A DNA stretch of 56,920 nucleotides, taken from assembly GCF_026319365.1 (NCBI RefSeq), contig NZ_JAPDMS010000001.1, forward strand, positions 695,449-752,368. The letters run 5' to 3'. Below are positions 55,046-56,920 of this stretch, piece by piece. The notes beneath the pieces are model-generated. The model was not told the origin of the DNA, did no database searches, and saw nothing but the letters and a program-made list of their open reading frames with translations. Each line of letters starts with the position of its first letter. Within the stretch, counting starts at the first letter, position 1. A program made the translations under genes and the position numbers. The DNA is from Methylophaga sp. OBS1. GTDB taxonomy: Bacteria > Pseudomonadota > Gammaproteobacteria > Nitrosococcales > Methylophagaceae.

Positions 55046-55642
55046 ATGAACAACAGCATTTTACTGATCAACTCCAGTAGCCGGATTCAGGGTTCGGTAA
55101 CACGTGATATCTCAGCACAACTGGTACAGCAGCTTCAGCAACAAACCGGCCTGAGCACGATTGAACGTGATCTGGCAGACGGCATCGCGTTTATTGATGA
55201 ACAGTGGGTCGGCGCCAATTTTACCGATCCTGCAGAACGCAGCGCACAGCAGGAGGCCGCACTGGCAGAGTCGGACCGCCTGATTAACGAATTAAAGCAG
55301 GCCAGTCATATCGTGATTGCTGCGCCTATTTATAACTTCAGCGTGCCGGCGGTGGTCAAAGCCTGGATTGACCAGGTGGCACGAGCCAGAGTGACGTTTC
55401 GATATACCGAAAATGGACCGGAAGGTTTGCTTAAAGGCAAAAAGGCCTATCTGGTTATTGCCTCAGGCGGTGTTCCTCTGGGCAGCGAGGTTGACTATGC
55501 TTCGAGCTATTTACGGCATGTGATGGGCTTTCTCGGTATCGATGATGTCACCCTGGTGAATGCCAATGATCTGAACAGGGCAGCCAATGATCATGGCGAT
55601 ATTCAACAACAGTTGGCAGCGATTGCAGCAGGAGAACAGTGA
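55046..55642 (+). CDS. FMN-dependent NADH-azoreductase AzoR-like
   Basis: 198 residues, flavodoxin-like. N-terminal LLINSSSRIQGSVTRDI, FMN motif APIYNFSVPAVVKAWIDQVAR, and ASGGVPLGS. A quinone reductase protecting against electrophiles. Shine-Dalgarno GGGAGA. Overlaps pirin by one base. Confidence 0.93.
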   Translation: MNNSILLINSSSRIQGSVTRDISAQLVQQLQQQTGLSTIERDLADGIAFIDEQWVGANFTDPAERSAQQEAALAESDRLINELKQASHIVIAAPIYNFSVPAVVKAWIDQVARARVTFRYTENGPEGLLKGKKAYLVIASGGVPLGSEVDYASSYLRHVMGFLGIDDVTLVNANDLNRAANDHGDIQQQLAAIAAGEQ

Positions 55643-56481
55643 TGAGCATAAGAGAACTCAGACAAATCGTGAACGGCATCCCGGTCTCTGATGGTGCCGG
55701 CGTGCAGCTGAAACGGGTGATTGGTTCACCACAGTTGAATATGCTGGATCCGTTTCTGATGTTCGATGCTTTCGGCTCAGACAGACCACAGGAATATCTC
55801 GCCGGTTTCCCACCCCACCCACATCGTGGCTTTGAGACAGTCACCTACATGCTTGCCGGCAAAATGCGGCATGAAGACAACGCCGGTAACCAGGGTGTGA
55901 TCGAGACAGGGGGCGTGCAGTGGATGACTGCGGGCAGGGGCATTATCCATTCAGAAATGCCAGAGCAGGAAGCAGGTTTGCTGGCCGGTTTTCAACTCTG
56001 GGTCAACCTGCCAGCCGCTGAAAAAATGCGTGAACCGCGTTATCAGGAACGTTCTGCGGCTGAGATCCCGGTTGAGACCCTTGAAAATGGTGGGGAGATT
56101 AAAGTCGTTGCCGGGCAGACCGATCAAGGCACCCGGGGAGTGATTGACAACGCCTATGTCAAACCGCTCTACCTGCACGTGACATTACCGGCAGGCAGCC
56201 ACTTCGTACAGCAGGTTCCGGAGACAGATAACAGTTTTGTTTATGTGATTGAGGGGCAGCTATCTGTTGGTGATCATCAACGGCCGTTGAATCAGGGGCA
56301 GTTGGGTGTACTGGAGAAAGGACAGACTGTGAGCTTGTTGGCAGAAACGCAAAGCCAGTTTCTACTGGTGTCGGGGCAGCCGCTGAAAGAGCCCGTTGCC
56401 CGGGGTGGACCGTTTGTGATGAACACCCGCGAGCAGCTTGAGCAGGCCTTTGACGATTACCGTGAGGGACGGTTTGCCTGA
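55642..56481 (+). CDS. Pirin family protein
   Basis: 280 residues, bicupin. Metal site in PPHPHRGFETVTY and GRGIIHSEMP; bacterial pirins can act as quercetinases. TGATG junction with azoR indicates coupled translation; ATG 55642 is used. Co-regulated with azoR by the adjacent LysR protein (inferred). Confidence 0.93.
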   Translation: MSIRELRQIVNGIPVSDGAGVQLKRVIGSPQLNMLDPFLMFDAFGSDRPQEYLAGFPPHPHRGFETVTYMLAGKMRHEDNAGNQGVIETGGVQWMTAGRGIIHSEMPEQEAGLLAGFQLWVNLPAAEKMREPRYQERSAAEIPVETLENGGEIKVVAGQTDQGTRGVIDNAYVKPLYLHVTLPAGSHFVQQVPETDNSFVYVIEGQLSVGDHQRPLNQGQLGVLEKGQTVSLLAETQSQFLLVSGQPLKEPVARGGPFVMNTREQLEQAFDDYREGRFA

Positions 56482-56493
56482 TTGAAAAGTTTG

Positions 56494-56712
56494 AACCACA
56501 GAGGCACAGAGGGCACAAAGCTCAGAATGGCTAAAAATTTATCCGCAGATTTCGCTGATTTTCACAGATTAAAACAACAGTTCATTGATATCGTTATCCA
56601 GCGACAGGGCTTCTAAATTGAGCTTTGAATGTTTTCTGCCAAAATAATCTGCGCTCATCTGCGTAATCTGTAGAGCATTTTATAACTCTGCGCCCGCTGT
56701 GCCTCTGTGGTT
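56494..56712. repeat. Dispersed palindromic repeat element, copy B
   Basis: About 219 bp, bounded by AACCACAGAGGCACAGAG and CTGTGCCTCTGTGGTT like copy A, with the same inner GCAGATT / CACAGATTAAA and AATCTGCG / CATCTGCG modules but a different core. Non-coding, between pirin and the ATPase gene. Confidence 0.82.
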
Positions 56713-56732
56713 AATTTTTAAACAGTGACAAA

Positions 56733-56920
56733 TTAGAGTTTCACCCGCCGCAGTCTGAGCGCATTAGCGATCACCGATACCGAACTCAGGCTCATGGCTG
56801 CTGCTGCAATCATCGGTGACAGCAACAGGCCGAAGAAGGGATACAGGACACCGGCTGCGATTGGTACGCCCATCGAGTTATAAACAAAGGCGAAAAACAG
56901 GTTCTGGCGGATATTACGCA
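56733..56920 (-). CDS. Copper-translocating P-type ATPase, 3' end (partial)
   Basis: The last ~62 codons, running off the window. They read [40 protein letters not shown] and [11 protein letters not shown], the last two helices of CopA-type P1B ATPases (the YN and MSxSSV residues bind copper). The gene begins beyond the window. Confidence 0.9.
   Translation of the reverse strand, partial: RNIRQNLFFAFVYNSMGVPIAAGVLYPFFGLLLSPMIAAAAMSLSSVSVIANALRLRRVKL

Overview
The window is a gammaproteobacterial chromosome segment of medium G+C. The gene order rluE-nudJ-mnmA-hflD and the block DUF2066 / CDP-alcohol phosphatidyltransferase / PerM / Hda opposite purMN are typical of that class. The Na+-pumping oxaloacetate decarboxylase suggests a marine or saline habitat. 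A Methylophaga-like organism would fit, but that is a guess from gene content. No tRNA, rRNA or CRISPR was seen.

Layout. 1-860 is a perfect fold-back: an anti-sigma gene and the end of its sigma-factor gene appear twice as inverted 353-bp arms around a palindromic repeat element, probably an assembly or contig-end artefact. 802-4104 is a stress module: ECF sigma factor and zinc-finger anti-sigma on one side, and on the other a secreted EGKCG-repeat (HvfA/bufferin-like) peptide, a DoxX-family membrane protein and the periplasmic methionine sulfoxide reductase MsrPQ. No MNIO (DUF692) or DUF2063 maturase is present. 4368-10144 encodes pyruvate dehydrogenase (aceE-aceF-lpd). 10244-13423 holds dam, argG and a diguanylate cyclase. 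13420-16720 (minus) is purB with three followers. 16854-22235 holds acnB facing hflD-mnmA-nudJ-rluE. 22576-24508 holds slyD, a sugar-phosphate mutarotase and a membrane protein. 24509-27521 (minus) is purM-purN-DUF3108-nudF. 27629-33652 runs DUF2066, phosphatidyltransferase, perM, hda, a COG4255 protein and recJ.

33729-37220 is an accessory stretch: a VTT-domain gene with an apparent frameshift, an IS3-type transposase remnant, three tandem AT-rich paralogues of a small two-helix membrane protein, an ankyrin lipoprotein and a decayed palindromic repeat. 37337-43134 holds a Tat-exported aldo/keto reductase with a DUF6064 protein, a PfkB kinase, and ldhA-dinG. 43135-44144 is about 1 kb of non-coding DNA filled by eight ~99-bp tandem units with a nested 199-bp dimer duplication. 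44145-50000 holds ppiC, a DJ-1/PfpI protein, a lipase-like hydrolase, an S4 RNA-binding protein and oadGAB. 50224-56481 holds an RNase J-like nuclease, PilZ, gamma-glutamylcyclotransferase-like, patatin, a CDF-transporter relic, and a LysR regulator divergent from azoR-pirin with a clear T-N11-A operator. The window closes with a second copy of the palindromic element and the 3' end of a copper P-type ATPase gene.

Most promising for novelty are the sigma/EGKCG-peptide/DoxX/MsrPQ module, the three-paralogue membrane-protein island, and the dispersed palindromic element linked to both the fold-back and the tandem array.
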